Origin: Halobacillus faecis
Lineage (GTDB): Bacteria; Bacillota; Bacilli; Bacillales; Halobacillaceae
Direction of reading: 5' to 3'
Length of the DNA: 64,000 nucleotides
NCBI RefSeq assembly: GCF_007991335.1
Contig: NZ_BJYD01000003.1
Coordinates: forward strand, 1-64,000
Each line of letters starts with the position of its first letter. Positions within the stretch are counted from its first letter, which is position 1. Under the pieces are notes generated by a model. It was not told where the DNA came from. It made no database searches and worked only from the letters and a program-made list of their open reading frames with translations. A program made the position numbers and the translations under genes. Of the stretch, positions 46,504 to 55,374 are shown one piece after another.

Positions 46504-47076
46504 ATGAAAAAAGTCGGAATTCTTGGTGGAACGTTCGACCCTCTTCACCAAGGTCATTTGATTATGGGCGAGTTTTCCCGTGAAGCTATGGACCTTGATG
46601 AAGTGTGGTTCATGCCTTCCTATATCCCACCACATAAACAGGAGTCTACTACTAATCCGGAAACACGACTGGCTATGGTGCAGACAGCCATCAGGGAACA
46701 TCCACAATTTCGAATTTGTGATGTGGAATTAGTACGGAAGGGTACATCTTTTACGGTTGATACGATGACTGATTTGGTCGATCAATACCCTGACCATCAG
46801 TTTTTCTTCATCATTGGAGGCGACATGGTTGAACATTTACCAAAGTGGCACCGGGTCGAAGATCTTTCAGAGATGGTCCAATTTATTGGAGTTGAGAGGC
46901 CTGGTTATGGGTGGAACGATGACATTCCTGTCCATTTTGTTGATATTCCTTCAATCGATGTTTCTTCCACTATGATACGGAAACGTATTTCACAAGGAAA
47001 AAGCGTCCGGTATTTACTGCCGGAAGTTGTTGATTCTTTTATAAAGGAGCATCACCTGTATGAAAATGAATCGTGA
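46504..47076 (+). CDS. nadD: Nicotinate-nucleotide adenylyltransferase
   Basis: NadD adenylates nicotinate mononucleotide in NAD synthesis. The 190-residue protein has the nucleotidyltransferase motif GGTFDPLHQGHL at about 8-19 and the C-terminal SSTMIRKRI motif near 157-165. It overlaps the following yqeK gene by 17 bases. Confidence 0.96.
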   Translation: MKKVGILGGTFDPLHQGHLIMGEFSREAMDLDEVWFMPSYIPPHKQESTTNPETRLAMVQTAIREHPQFRICDVELVRKGTSFTVDTMTDLVDQYPDHQFFFIIGGDMVEHLPKWHRVEDLSEMVQFIGVERPGYGWNDDIPVHFVDIPSIDVSSTMIRKRISQGKSVRYLLPEVVDSFIKEHHLYENES

Positions 47077-47620
47077 AGAGGCACTAGGATATGTACGTCC
47101 TGCCTTGAAAAACTCTAGATACGAACACACAGTGAGGGTAACAGACAAGGCGGTTGAACTTGCTGAGAGGTTTCAAGTAGATGTTAAAAAGGCGGAACTG
47201 GCCGCTGCTTTCCACGATTATGCGAAATATAAACCGCTGGAGCTTATGGAACGATGGATTAAAAGTGACCGTCGTCTTCCTAAAGATCTGCTGGATTATC
47301 ATCATGAGCTTTGGCATGGTCCAGTAGGTGCTTTGATGCTTGAACAGGAGGTCGGTCTTATGGATGCTGAGGTCATTTCTGCTATCAGCTGCCACACGAC
47401 AGGAAAAAAGCACATGTCTAATTTGGATAAAGTTGTATTTTTAGCTGATTATATCGAACCTGGTCGTGATTTTCCCGGAGTGGATCAAGTACGGAAGAAA
47501 GCTGAAGATGATTTGGATGAAGCATGCGCTTTAGCTTTGAAAAATACAATCATTTTTCTTATTGGTAAGGAAAGGACCGTTTATCCGGACACGTTTCATG
47601 CATATAATGATTTAATATGA
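47060..47620 (+). CDS. yqeK: HD-domain bis(5'-nucleosyl)-tetraphosphatase YqeK
   Basis: A 186-residue HD-family phosphohydrolase. The metal ligands lie in HTVRVTDKA (His), AAAFHDYAKY (HD), HHELWHGP, and the late DYIEPGRDF segment. Family members split Ap4A symmetrically to ADP. It starts within nadD with AAAGGAG upstream, so the two are translationally coupled. A second ATG two codons on is possible. Confidence 0.92.
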   Translation: MKMNREEALGYVRPALKNSRYEHTVRVTDKAVELAERFQVDVKKAELAAAFHDYAKYKPLELMERWIKSDRRLPKDLLDYHHELWHGPVGALMLEQEVGLMDAEVISAISCHTTGKKHMSNLDKVVFLADYIEPGRDFPGVDQVRKKAEDDLDEACALALKNTIIFLIGKERTVYPDTFHAYNDLI

Positions 47621-47665
47621 TCTTTTGATCATGGAAAAGATAGAGATGAAATAGGGAGGAAACCC

Positions 47666-48019
47666 ATGGAAAGTAAAGAATTAGTAAATTTAGCAGCACA
47701 AGCGTGTGATGAGAAAAGAGCACAAGATATTGTCGTTTTAGATATGTCAGAAGTTTCTCTGATTGCGGACTATTTCTTAATTTGCGAAGGGTCCAACGAA
47801 CGACAAGTGCAAGCAATAGCTAGAGAGTTGAAAAATCAAGCAGAAGAACACGGGATAGAAGTGAAGCGAATGGAAGGATTTGAGCAGGCACGCTGGGTAC
47901 TTGTCGATCTTAACGATATCGTCTGTCACATCTTCCACAAAGATGAACGCCATTATTACAACCTAGAAAGACTTTGGGGCGATGCAGATACGGTGGTTGT
48001 AGAAGGATTAGAAAACTAA
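47666..48019 (+). CDS. rsfS: Ribosome silencing factor RsfS
   Basis: RsfS binds ribosomal protein L14 and keeps the subunits apart in nutrient stress. The 117-residue protein has the DUF143 pattern: DIVVLDMSEVSLIADYFLICEG near 20-40, then WVLVDLNDIVCHIF and YYNLERLWGDA. It has an AGGAGG ribosome site and is followed by yqeM after one base. Confidence 0.95.
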   Translation: MESKELVNLAAQACDEKRAQDIVVLDMSEVSLIADYFLICEGSNERQVQAIARELKNQAEEHGIEVKRMEGFEQARWVLVDLNDIVCHIFHKDERHYYNLERLWGDADTVVVEGLEN

Positions 48020-48020
48020 A

Positions 48021-48752
48021 ATGAGCTACGGGGATATGGCGCGCGTGTACGATCTTCTCATGCAGGATGCACCCTATGAACAGTGGGTGAATTTCACGAA
48101 GCAAATGCTTCAACAAAATCAATCGGAAGGTCGAAGGATCCTCGATGTAGGTTGTGGTACAGGGGAAATTACCCATCGCCTGCATAATGAAGGGTATCAA
48201 ATGACGGGGATCGATTTGTCTTCTGATATGCTAACCGTTGCGCAACAGAAAAACCCTCAAGCTTCAATTGAATGGCTTCAACAGGATATGACAGCATTGG
48301 AAGGATTGTCAGGCTATGATTGCGTCATCAGTTACTGTGATGTCGTCAACTACTTAACTGATGATCAGAAGGTGCAGCAAGCTTTCGATTCTATTTACCA
48401 AACCCTTACTCAAGGGGGAGTGTTTTTATTTGATGTACACTCTATAGATCATATTCACAAGGATCTTAGTGGTGCAACATTTGCTGAAGTCCGTGATGAT
48501 CTATCTTTCATCTGGTTTTGTGATTCGGGAGAACTGGAAAACAGTCTCATACACGATTTGACATTTTTTGTTGAAGATGACGGGAAGTATCAACGATTTG
48601 ATGAAATTCATGAACAGCGAGGGTATGACCATAAGGTTTTGCATTCCTGGCTCTCTGAATCAGGTTTTAAGGTCCAAGGGGTGTTCTCTGATTTTAGTGA
48701 TGAGCCATCCTTAGACGGAGAACGCTGGTTGTTTGTTTGTACAAAGGAATAG
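48021..48752 (+). CDS. Class I SAM-dependent methyltransferase YqeM
   Basis: A 243-residue methyltransferase of unknown substrate. SAM-binding motif I ILDVGCGTGEITH is near 40-52, and the post-motif acidic residue is in MTGIDLSSDML. It is the last gene of the yqeG operon and is followed by a terminator. The family is conserved beside rsfS in Bacillales. Confidence 0.88.
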   Translation: MSYGDMARVYDLLMQDAPYEQWVNFTKQMLQQNQSEGRRILDVGCGTGEITHRLHNEGYQMTGIDLSSDMLTVAQQKNPQASIEWLQQDMTALEGLSGYDCVISYCDVVNYLTDDQKVQQAFDSIYQTLTQGGVFLFDVHSIDHIHKDLSGATFAEVRDDLSFIWFCDSGELENSLIHDLTFFVEDDGKYQRFDEIHEQRGYDHKVLHSWLSESGFKVQGVFSDFSDEPSLDGERWLFVCTKE

Positions 48753-48761
48753 AGATCATGG

Positions 48762-48793
48762 AAGAGTCCGTAAATATCGGACTCTTTTTTTGA
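48762..48793 (+). terminator. Intrinsic terminator after yqeM
   Basis: A 9-bp stem AAGAGTCCG (48762-48770) pairs with 48778-48786, followed by a T run. Confidence 0.85.
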
Positions 48794-48860
48794 GCTTTTT
48801 TAAACGTTGGGCTTAGGGTAACTTTATGCAGGATAATGTGAATTTCTGTCGAATATATGA

Positions 48861-49670
48861 TTATAAATCAATATGTTTTTTATCCTCTTTATGTTTTTTT
48901 TGGGTCGCTTCAAACATTTTTTGAAACAAAGGTCCAATGTGATCTTCTAAAGCCTGCAATCCCTCACCTGTAACTCCGCCTTTCACCGTAACTTTTTCCA
49001 TTAATTCTTCCAAAGTCATCACTTTCTGTGCCAAGAGGTTTCCCAACCCAACCATCATATTTTCTGTCAACGAGGTAGCTTTATCTTTAGGAAGGCCCGC
49101 AACATCACCAGCAGCTGCAATCCATTGGCTGAGCAAATAGCTAATAAATGCAGGGCCGCATGATACGATGTCGGACGCTACACGTATGTGCTCTTCTTTG
49201 ATTTCAATGGGAGTGGAGATATGCTGGAAAGTCCGCTTCAATAATTCTCGATTTTCGGTTTTTATTTTAGATCCAAACGTGAACAAACTTACACCAGACC
49301 AAGCATGATTTGTTATGGATGGAACAATTCTCGCCACTTGGCAGGGGGTGACTTTTTCTAACTGCTCAACAGCGACCGGACTTGTAATGGAAACAAGACA
49401 TTGTTCTTCAGACCATTTTCCTTCTAGTGCATCAATAATGTTCTTGTAGTGATGCGGCTTAACGCAGATGAAAATGATATCGCTGTTATTTTGGAGTGCG
49501 GCTAAATCCTGCGCTACTTTAAGGTTTGGAAATTCTTCTTGGATCTTCTCCGCTTTTTCTAACGTCCGATTGTAAATCGTCAACTGCTCAGCAGGTACGG
49601 CTCCGCTCTTTATAAGCGTAGAAATGAGCATACTTCCCATATTCCCTGTGCCGATGATTCCCCATTTCAT
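48861..49670 (-). CDS. comER: ComER, ProC-like late competence protein
   Basis: A 269-residue protein of the pyrroline-5-carboxylate reductase family. The Rossmann motif GIIGTGNMGSML is at the N-terminus, and the C-terminal helical dimer domain has SCGPAFISYLL and TVKGGVTGEG. In B. subtilis comER is divergent from comEA and dispensable for transformation; in B. cereus a role in sporulation has been reported. AAGGAGGG precedes the start at 49670. A true proline-synthesis role is possible but less likely given position. Confidence 0.9.
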   Translation of the reverse strand: MKWGIIGTGNMGSMLISTLIKSGAVPAEQLTIYNRTLEKAEKIQEEFPNLKVAQDLAALQNNSDIIFICVKPHHYKNIIDALEGKWSEEQCLVSITSPVAVEQLEKVTPCQVARIVPSITNHAWSGVSLFTFGSKIKTENRELLKRTFQHISTPIEIKEEHIRVASDIVSCGPAFISYLLSQWIAAAGDVAGLPKDKATSLTENMMVGLGNLLAQKVMTLEELMEKVTVKGGVTGEGLQALEDHIGPLFQKMFEATQKKHKEDKKHIDL

Positions 49671-49742
49671 TGGAATCCCTCCTTATTGATTACCTATATA
49701 TCCTTATTCTGAAAAACAATAATTATGAAAGAAGGTCAGAGC

Positions 49743-50318
49743 ATGAGCGTATTAAAAAGATACTCTTGGATGATCTTGATTATCGCAGTGATTGGCGTCC
49801 TGTATTTTTTAAATCCATCAAATGATGAAGGTTCCCAAATGACGGAGGTGAAGGAAGTGACGATTGAGGATACAGTTGAAGAAAATGCTGGTTTCGGTAC
49901 TGTAAAAGTAGATGTGAAAGGGGAAGTCCACAACCCTGGTGTTTATACAATGCCAGAAGAAACGAGAGTGGATGATGTGATTATTGAAGCTGGAGGCATG
50001 ACAGATGAAGCGGATCCCACCAGTGTAAACCTTGCGCAAAAAATACAGGATGAAATGGTGATTTTTATAGCCTCTCACCAATCGTCATCGAATAAATCAG
50101 TTGAAGTGGATTCGTTAACCGAAGAAAAAGTGAGTATCAACCGAGCTTCAGCCAGTGAAATGGAAACTTTAAATGGAATTGGTCCTTCAAAAGCTGCTAG
50201 TATTATTAAGTATAGAGAAGAAAATGGCCCATTTTCTTCTGTGGAAGATCTTGTGAATGTGCCTGGTATCGGTGAGAAAACGTTAGAAAGCCTAAAGGAG
50301 CTGATCACTGTTCCATAA
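49743..50318 (+). CDS. comEA: Competence DNA receptor ComEA
   Basis: ComEA binds double-stranded DNA outside the membrane and hands it to the uptake channel. The 191-residue protein has one N-terminal membrane helix (about 7-24), an SLBB domain (about 52-105, VKVDVKGEVHNPGVYTMP), and a C-terminal double helix-hairpin-helix DNA-binding domain (INRASASEMETLNGIGPSKA and VPGIGEKTLESL). The start at 49743 has GAAGGTC upstream; the ATG six codons earlier lacks a site. No clear ComK box is visible upstream. Confidence 0.94.
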   Translation: MSVLKRYSWMILIIAVIGVLYFLNPSNDEGSQMTEVKEVTIEDTVEENAGFGTVKVDVKGEVHNPGVYTMPEETRVDDVIIEAGGMTDEADPTSVNLAQKIQDEMVIFIASHQSSSNKSVEVDSLTEEKVSINRASASEMETLNGIGPSKAASIIKYREENGPFSSVEDLVNVPGIGEKTLESLKELITVP

Positions 50319-50374
50319 GTTTGACGGAATCCAGAGGTCAGAGTAAACTTGATGAAAAAAGTGGGGGTTACATA

Positions 50375-50932
50375 ATGGAGCGGATTACTTGGAATCAATA
50401 CTTCATGTCACAAAGCTATTTATTAAAATCACGCAGTACCTGTCAAAGGTTAGCTGTAGGAGCGGTCATTGTAAGAGATAAGCGTATGATTGCCGGGGGA
50501 TACAATGGAAGCGTCTCAGGGGGGGTACATTGTATCGATGAGGGTTGCTATGTTGTGGATGGTCATTGTGTCCGTACCATACATGCTGAGATGAACGCAC
50601 TCCTTCAGTGTTCCAAGTTCGGTGTTGCTACAGAAGGAGCAGAGATCTATGTCACTCACTTTCCATGTTTGCACTGTACGAAGGCAATTATTCAAGCAGG
50701 AATGAAAGCCGTCTATTATAGCGAAGATTATAAAAATGACCCCTATGCGATTGAGGTGTTGCAACAGGCAGGTGTCCGTATGCAAAAGGTCCCTGTAGAA
50801 ACGGAGCCACTCCAACAGAAACAAAAGCTTCTCATACGGCAAATGCTTGAGAAACTCGAGTCGAACGGCGACCCTGAGTCAGAACAACTCGTACACGAAG
50901 CTTCACAACTTTTAAAATTGGACAAACAGTGA
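50375..50932 (+). CDS. comEB: ComEB, dCMP deaminase family
   Basis: A 185-residue zinc-dependent deoxycytidylate deaminase-type protein. The zinc and catalytic motifs TIHAEMNA (near 72-79) and PCLHC (near 100) are intact, along with a conserved VHCIDEGCYVVDGHC segment. In B. subtilis ComEB is not needed for DNA uptake itself and has been tied to polar localisation of ComGA. The start at 50375 follows GTGGGGG. Its stop overlaps the comEC start as GTGA. Confidence 0.93.
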   Translation: MERITWNQYFMSQSYLLKSRSTCQRLAVGAVIVRDKRMIAGGYNGSVSGGVHCIDEGCYVVDGHCVRTIHAEMNALLQCSKFGVATEGAEIYVTHFPCLHCTKAIIQAGMKAVYYSEDYKNDPYAIEVLQQAGVRMQKVPVETEPLQQKQKLLIRQMLEKLESNGDPESEQLVHEASQLLKLDKQ

Positions 50933-53196
50933 TCATCGTGAGAGGGTCCTGGCATCTTCCCGTCATAGCCTTTGTGCTTGGCGGGGTGTTATCTATTCAA
51001 CAAGGTTTTCCTTTTTATGTCGTTGGGATTGTTTTTGTTTTTTGGTTGTTCAGTTTTCGTCGAAACCTCCTCTTTCTCTTCTTCCTCCTTCTATTCGGGA
51101 TAGGTGGGTACTTCCACCTCTCACTTGATTCCTCTCCTTTTTCTCCTCAATCCCTTGATGACGATGCCGTGGAAGGTGAAATTGTATCTGATGTGACGGA
51201 AAGTACTCATGCTTTCACCGTCGTATTGGAAGGGGATGCTGGTAAAATGCTCATTCGGTATGTGAAAGAAAAACCAAATGATCCTCCCCCCGAAAGTTTG
51301 AAACATGGGGCTCTCTGTAAGGTGAAAGGAGAGGTGAAGCCTTTCGATAGTGCACGCAATCCGGGTCAATTCGATTATCGTGCTCATATGGCAGGCAAAG
51401 GAATTTATGTTCAGATTCTACTCCAAGATGAAGCGTTTCTACAGTGTCAAGGAGAATCGTGGATCAGTCATTTGTATGACACAAGAGAACAATTAAAAAT
51501 GTCTGTGAAGGAGCGTGTCCACCCAACTACTTATGTATGGATGGAGGCTCTGATTTTCGGAGATACCAGGCTGATCGATTCTTCGACAATTGAATGGTTT
51601 AGAGAGTTTAATTTATCCCATATCCTCGCCATATCAGGATTGCACGTTGGACTGACACTTGGAGGGACTTACTTTCTTCTCTACCGGACAGGCATAGCAA
51701 CAAAGAAGCAATCCAAGCTCTTCTTGCTTGCCCTTTTACCTTTTTACATGTTTATATCAGGTGGTGCTCCATCTGTCATGCGTGCTGGACTTATGGGTGT
51801 TCTTCTTATCTCCACAGCTTCATTCCAAAAAAAGATCCCTATTATTGACCTTCTATCCTTCACCTGTTTCTTCTTGTTAATTTCTTCCCCTTCATATTTT
51901 TATCATCTAGGTTTTCAATTTTCATTTTTAGTCACCTTCAGTTTATTGCTTACAACTCCGGTGTTGAAGCAATATGAGAGTAAGTGGATGCAGTCTGCGA
52001 TTATAGGGTTGGTGAGCCAGCTCTCCCTCCTTGCTCTACAGGTCCATTATTTTTATGAGTTTCAGCCTTTTTCTTTATGGATTAATATGATTGCTGTCCC
52101 GTATTTTTCATTCTTTGTCATCCCCCTATTGATGGCTATTTTTCTCCTTTCTTTTTTACTTCCGTCTCTATGCACATTCCTTTCCGATGCCTTTTCAATC
52201 ATTCATGAATTTGTTGTATCTTTCCTCATCACACAATCCGATCCTTTCGATTACCCATGGGTCATTGGTGAGCTTCCCTCCATATACATCTTCTTGTACA
52301 CAGCCTTTTTCGTAATTATGATGAAAAAATGGGAACGGAAGGAAAAGGGGAAAGCATTCCTGGCATCCCTGGCCGTTGTTTTTGTATTTGTTTATTATAG
52401 TTTGATTCCATATTTTACTAAGGAAGGAGTCGTAACCATGTTGGATGTGGGGCAGGGGGATTCCTTTGTGATAGAGCTTCCACAGAGAAATGGAGTCATT
52501 ATGATTGATGCGGCGGGGCCACCGGTTTTTTCTACGAATAAAGAAAAAACGGCAATTGAGGTGATTCTACCGTTTTTAAAATCAAGAGGTATTCAGCAAA
52601 TTGATGCTCTGTTCATTACTCACGAAGATTCTGATCACAGTGGAAGTGTCCCTTTCATCCTTGATGAAATGAGTGTTGGCCGCATTTATGTAAGTCCTTT
52701 TCATTCAGAGGAATACGGAGTTGGCATTGAGAAAGTAAGCTCAGGACAGAGCATTTGGATTGGAGGGTATGAATTTCATGTGGTGCATCCGGTCGAGGGT
52801 GAAGACCAAGGGGACCCAAACGACAATTCACTCGTGTTGAATAGCCTGTTGGGAGGGAAGTGGTGGTTCTTTACAGGAGATATATCTGCTCCGATTGAAA
52901 AGGACATCGTAAAGAGGAAATTGTCGTTGCAGACAGATGTCTTAAAAGTGGCTCATCATGGAAGCCATACATCCACTTCAGAGGAACTGCTGAATGGGCT
53001 GCAGCCAAAAATCGGCTTGATTTCTGCGGGAGTGGACAATCGCTACGGCCATCCTCACGAAGAGGTCGTGGAAAGGTTATCCGAACACGGGGTCATTTTG
53101 CTTCAGACCAATCGGCATGGTTCCGTTCAATACATTTTTTCTGGGCAAAGTGGAACGTTTTCAACGTTTATCCCGTATAATGCGAGCAGAGAATAA
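50929..53196 (+). CDS. comEC: Competence DNA-translocation channel ComEC
   Basis: ComEC forms the membrane channel for single-stranded DNA entry. The 755-residue protein has two or three N-terminal helices, an OB-type extracellular domain (about 75-180), and a multi-helix competence domain (about 205-490, with LAISGLHVGL). A C-terminal metallo-beta-lactamase-like domain with THEDSDHSGS and HHGSHTS is the presumed nuclease. The start is GTG at 50929, overlapping the comEB stop; a GTG at 50938 is an alternative. Apparently intact, so competence genes are complete at this locus. Confidence 0.93.
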   Translation: MIIVRGSWHLPVIAFVLGGVLSIQQGFPFYVVGIVFVFWLFSFRRNLLFLFFLLLFGIGGYFHLSLDSSPFSPQSLDDDAVEGEIVSDVTESTHAFTVVLEGDAGKMLIRYVKEKPNDPPPESLKHGALCKVKGEVKPFDSARNPGQFDYRAHMAGKGIYVQILLQDEAFLQCQGESWISHLYDTREQLKMSVKERVHPTTYVWMEALIFGDTRLIDSSTIEWFREFNLSHILAISGLHVGLTLGGTYFLLYRTGIATKKQSKLFLLALLPFYMFISGGAPSVMRAGLMGVLLISTASFQKKIPIIDLLSFTCFFLLISSPSYFYHLGFQFSFLVTFSLLLTTPVLKQYESKWMQSAIIGLVSQLSLLALQVHYFYEFQPFSLWINMIAVPYFSFFVIPLLMAIFLLSFLLPSLCTFLSDAFSIIHEFVVSFLITQSDPFDYPWVIGELPSIYIFLYTAFFVIMMKKWERKEKGKAFLASLAVVFVFVYYSLIPYFTKEGVVTMLDVGQGDSFVIELPQRNGVIMIDAAGPPVFSTNKEKTAIEVILPFLKSRGIQQIDALFITHEDSDHSGSVPFILDEMSVGRIYVSPFHSEEYGVGIEKVSSGQSIWIGGYEFHVVHPVEGEDQGDPNDNSLVLNSLLGGKWWFFTGDISAPIEKDIVKRKLSLQTDVLKVAHHGSHTSTSEELLNGLQPKIGLISAGVDNRYGHPHEEVVERLSEHGVILLQTNRHGSVQYIFSGQSGTFSTFIPYNASRE

Positions 53197-53197
53197 A

Positions 53198-53223
53198 AAA
53201 AGACTGCCGAAAACAGCAGCCTT
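53198..53223 (-). terminator. Terminator between comEC and yqzM
   Basis: On the minus strand AGGCTGC pairs with GCAGTCT (one G-U pair), followed by seven T. It should end the yqzM transcript; the plus-strand form is weaker. Confidence 0.65.
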
Positions 53224-53239
53224 CCGGTTTTGCATTTCA

Positions 53240-53374
53240 TTACTGTCCAAGAAAAGAAAACAAAACACCGATGAAGAAGATGACGAAGAAGAAAACAAAT
53301 GAAAATACAAACCCTAACCCAGAGTCGATCACATCATTAGTTTTGGATTGAATATCGTTTTTAAACTCGTTCAC
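53240..53374 (-). CDS. yqzM: YqzM family small membrane protein
   Basis: A 44-residue protein beginning with a charged segment (NEFKNDIQSKTNDVIDSG) followed by one Phe-rich membrane helix. This is the YqzM pattern. The start is GTG at 53374, 7 bases after AGGAGG; an upstream ATG at 53443 would add 23 poorly conserved residues. B. subtilis has yqzM at the same place between comEC and holA. The function is unknown; some reports list it as sporulation-linked, which I cannot confirm here. Confidence 0.85.
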   Translation of the reverse strand: MNEFKNDIQSKTNDVIDSGLGFVFSFVFFFVIFFIGVLFSFLGQ

Positions 53375-53627
53375 TGTTACCCCTCCTATATCAATTATTA
53401 AGTATAGTCCATTTTTAACCAAAAATCTACATTTACCGGGCATGAAAACGAATTTTATCGATGATTCATACCTTTCCCACTCCTAGCAAGACTTGTCACA
53501 GATAATTCTCCTGTAAGCGGTCAAACTAAACGCAAGAGAGGAACAACATCGTCCTCTCCAAGAGCTCCCGGGGCTTTTGGAATGGCGTTTATATAGATGG
53601 TTCATACGGCGACATCAGCACACCATT

Positions 53628-53656
53628 TTGACAGAATTTCTAAAGAAACATAAAAT
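53628..53656 (+). promoter_or_regulatory. SigA promoter of holA
   Basis: A perfect TTGACA (53628-53633) and TAAAAT (53651-53656) with a 17-base spacer. It lies inside the inverted repeat 53621-53660. Transcription would begin near 53663, just before the terminator-like hairpin. Confidence 0.65.
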
Positions 53657-53665
53657 GGTGACACT

Positions 53666-53700
53666 GAGTTCCCCATTATGGGGCGCCGTACTCTTTTTTT
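53666..53700 (+). terminator. Terminator-like hairpin before holA
   Basis: GAGT (53666-53669) pairs with ACTC (53690-53693) around an inner CCCCA/TGGGG stem (53671-53683). A run of eight T ends at 53700, 23 bases before the holA start. Confidence 0.7.
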
Positions 53701-53722
53701 ATAAAGGAAGGACAACCACTTT

Positions 53723-54742
53723 ATGGTCAATGTAAAACAATCACAAGTGTACTTATTATATGGAGAAGAATCCTATTTAATTCAGGAGCATAAAAATAAA
53801 ATCATTGAAAAAACGTTAAAGAAAGAAGATCGGGAGTTTAACATCTCCCAGTATGATTTAGAGGAGACCCCCATCGAGGATGTCATTACAGATGCAGAAA
53901 CCTTTCCATTCCTTGGTGAAGGGAAAATTGTCATTGCCAATCACCCCGTCTTTTTAAAGGCGAAACCGGATAAACTTCCGTTTGAACATGACACGGAAGT
54001 ACTTTTGGAATACCTTCAAAATCCTGCTGAATACACCGTGTTAATTCTAATTGCTCCATATGAAAAGCTGGATGAACGGAAAAAAGTTTTTAAACAATTA
54101 AAAAAGAATGGAGAAGCCATCAGTTGCCAGCCGGTGAAAGAATGGGACGTTGACAAATGGATCCAAACTTTAGCGAACGATTTACATATCACCGTCCCCT
54201 CGGAAATTCATGAACTGTTCACTCAGGAGATTGGTGCAAATCTTATGGCGCTTAGAAAAGAGATGGAAAAACTGGCTTTGTATGTCGGAGAAGGCGGAGT
54301 AGTCACAAGAGAAATCGCAGAACAGCTTCTTTCCCACAGTGCAGAAGCATCAGGGCTTAAACTTGTCGATGCCGTCATGGAAAAAGATTTGGGCCGAGCC
54401 ATTCGGATTTATAAGGATCTGGAAAAACTGAATGAAGAGCCGATTGCTTTAACGGCCCTTCTTGCATCTCAATTCAGGATTATCAGTCAAGCGAAAGTCC
54501 TCAAGCAAAAAGGGTACGGCCAGAATCAAATGAAAAGTTATATCAAGGCCCATCCATACGTCATAAAAATGGCGTTGAAAAGGGAGCGTGCCTTCACTCA
54601 ACAGGAACTGGATCAAATTATGAATCAACTTGCAGAAACGGATTACAACCTGAAACAGGGGAAAATGGAGAAAGCCTTGGCTTTTGAAATGCTCCTCTAT
54701 CGATTGATCAACATTAAGCAAAACACCCCTGTCTCTTCGTAA
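53723..54742 (+). CDS. holA: DNA polymerase III subunit delta
   Basis: HolA is the clamp-loader subunit that opens the sliding clamp. The 339-residue protein has the YLLYGEESYLIQE start, an AAA+-like fold without a functional Walker A, and a C-terminal collar domain (about 215-335). AAGGAAGG precedes the start by 11 bases. The gene follows comEC/yqzM as in B. subtilis (yqeN). Its expression may pass through the hairpin leader noted upstream. Confidence 0.94.
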   Translation: MVNVKQSQVYLLYGEESYLIQEHKNKIIEKTLKKEDREFNISQYDLEETPIEDVITDAETFPFLGEGKIVIANHPVFLKAKPDKLPFEHDTEVLLEYLQNPAEYTVLILIAPYEKLDERKKVFKQLKKNGEAISCQPVKEWDVDKWIQTLANDLHITVPSEIHELFTQEIGANLMALRKEMEKLALYVGEGGVVTREIAEQLLSHSAEASGLKLVDAVMEKDLGRAIRIYKDLEKLNEEPIALTALLASQFRIISQAKVLKQKGYGQNQMKSYIKAHPYVIKMALKRERAFTQQELDQIMNQLAETDYNLKQGKMEKALAFEMLLYRLINIKQNTPVSS

Positions 54743-54860
54743 TCTCCATATCGGACGAATTAAAATTTTGTTGTGAGTTGGAGTTGGGCGGATCGTTTTG
54801 AACTTTCTTCTCTAAAAGCTGTGTCTCCAATATAATTTGTCAGTGAAAAAATAATGAAAA

Positions 54861-54888
54861 GAAGCCCTCCGATAACTCGGAGGGCTTC
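54861..54888. terminator. Hairpin between convergent holA and rpsT
   Basis: A perfect 11-bp stem (54861-54871 with 54878-54888) around a 6-base loop. It is followed by a short T run when read on the minus strand and so best fits rpsT. Confidence 0.7.
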
Positions 54889-54952
54889 GTTCATGTAAAA
54901 ACGACCCATTCCAAAAAGAAGGATCGTCTGTTGGTCATAAATTACGAATGAA

Positions 54953-55213
54953 TTATAATGCGTTGACTAGTTTTGTTAGGCGGGATTTTTTACGGTTCCC
55001 TGTATTTGTAGGAAGGGCACCACGTTGAACAGCTTTGTCGATTTTCTTAACCGCTGTAGGAAGTGCTTCTTTCGCGTTCTCCACATCCTTGCTTTCAACA
55101 AGCTTTTCTACACGTTTAACCGCTGTACGCATGTCAGATTTGAAAGCTGCATTCAAAGAACGAGCGTCATCATTCGTACGTACACGTTTTTTCGCTGATT
55201 TAATATTAGGCAT
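54953..55213 (-). CDS. rpsT: 30S ribosomal protein S20
   Basis: S20 binds 16S rRNA early in small-subunit assembly. The 86-residue basic protein begins PNIKSAKKRVRTNDDA and ends in a Lys/Arg-rich helix, typical of bS20. AGGAGG precedes the start at 55213. It is divergent from gpr and convergent with holA, the B. subtilis arrangement. Confidence 0.97.
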   Translation of the reverse strand: MPNIKSAKKRVRTNDDARSLNAAFKSDMRTAVKRVEKLVESKDVENAKEALPTAVKKIDKAVQRGALPTNTGNRKKSRLTKLVNAL

Positions 55214-55323
55214 AGTTTCACCTCCTAGGTAAAAACAAAAGACTCATTCATATCGAACAAGAGACATTTTACCAGAGCGGTACGCTGTTTTCAATACTTA
55301 TCTATATATGAATCCCTTCATTT

Positions 55324-55352
55324 GCATAGTTTTTATCTGCTTGGGAGAAGAT
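55324..55352 (+). promoter_or_regulatory. Possible sigma-F/sigma-G promoter of gpr
   Basis: GCATA (55324-55328), 15 bases, then GGAGAAGAT (55344-55352), close to the prespore pattern. The predicted transcript start falls at the ribosome site, which weakens the call. Confidence 0.3.
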
Positions 55353-55374
55353 TTTCTTAAGGAGGTTGAGTTGA

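Larger units (their letters stand above)
53527..53700 (+). ncRNA. Candidate structured RNA or leader before holA
   Basis: TAAACGC (53527-53533) pairs with GCGTTTA (53585-53591). This closes a branch containing two hairpins: GAGAGGA (53536-53542) with TCCTCTC (53552-53558), and AGAGC (53561-53565) with GCTTT (53573-53577). A second hairpin pairs CACCATTTT (53621-53629) with AAAATGGTG (53652-53660). A terminator-like hairpin (53666-53693) with eight T follows. No coding frame fits. It is not a family I recognise. Confidence 0.45.

Noticed and set aside
53396-53443. Upstream start for yqzM
   Set aside because: The longer N-terminus would precede the AGGAGG site and is not expected in this 44-residue family.
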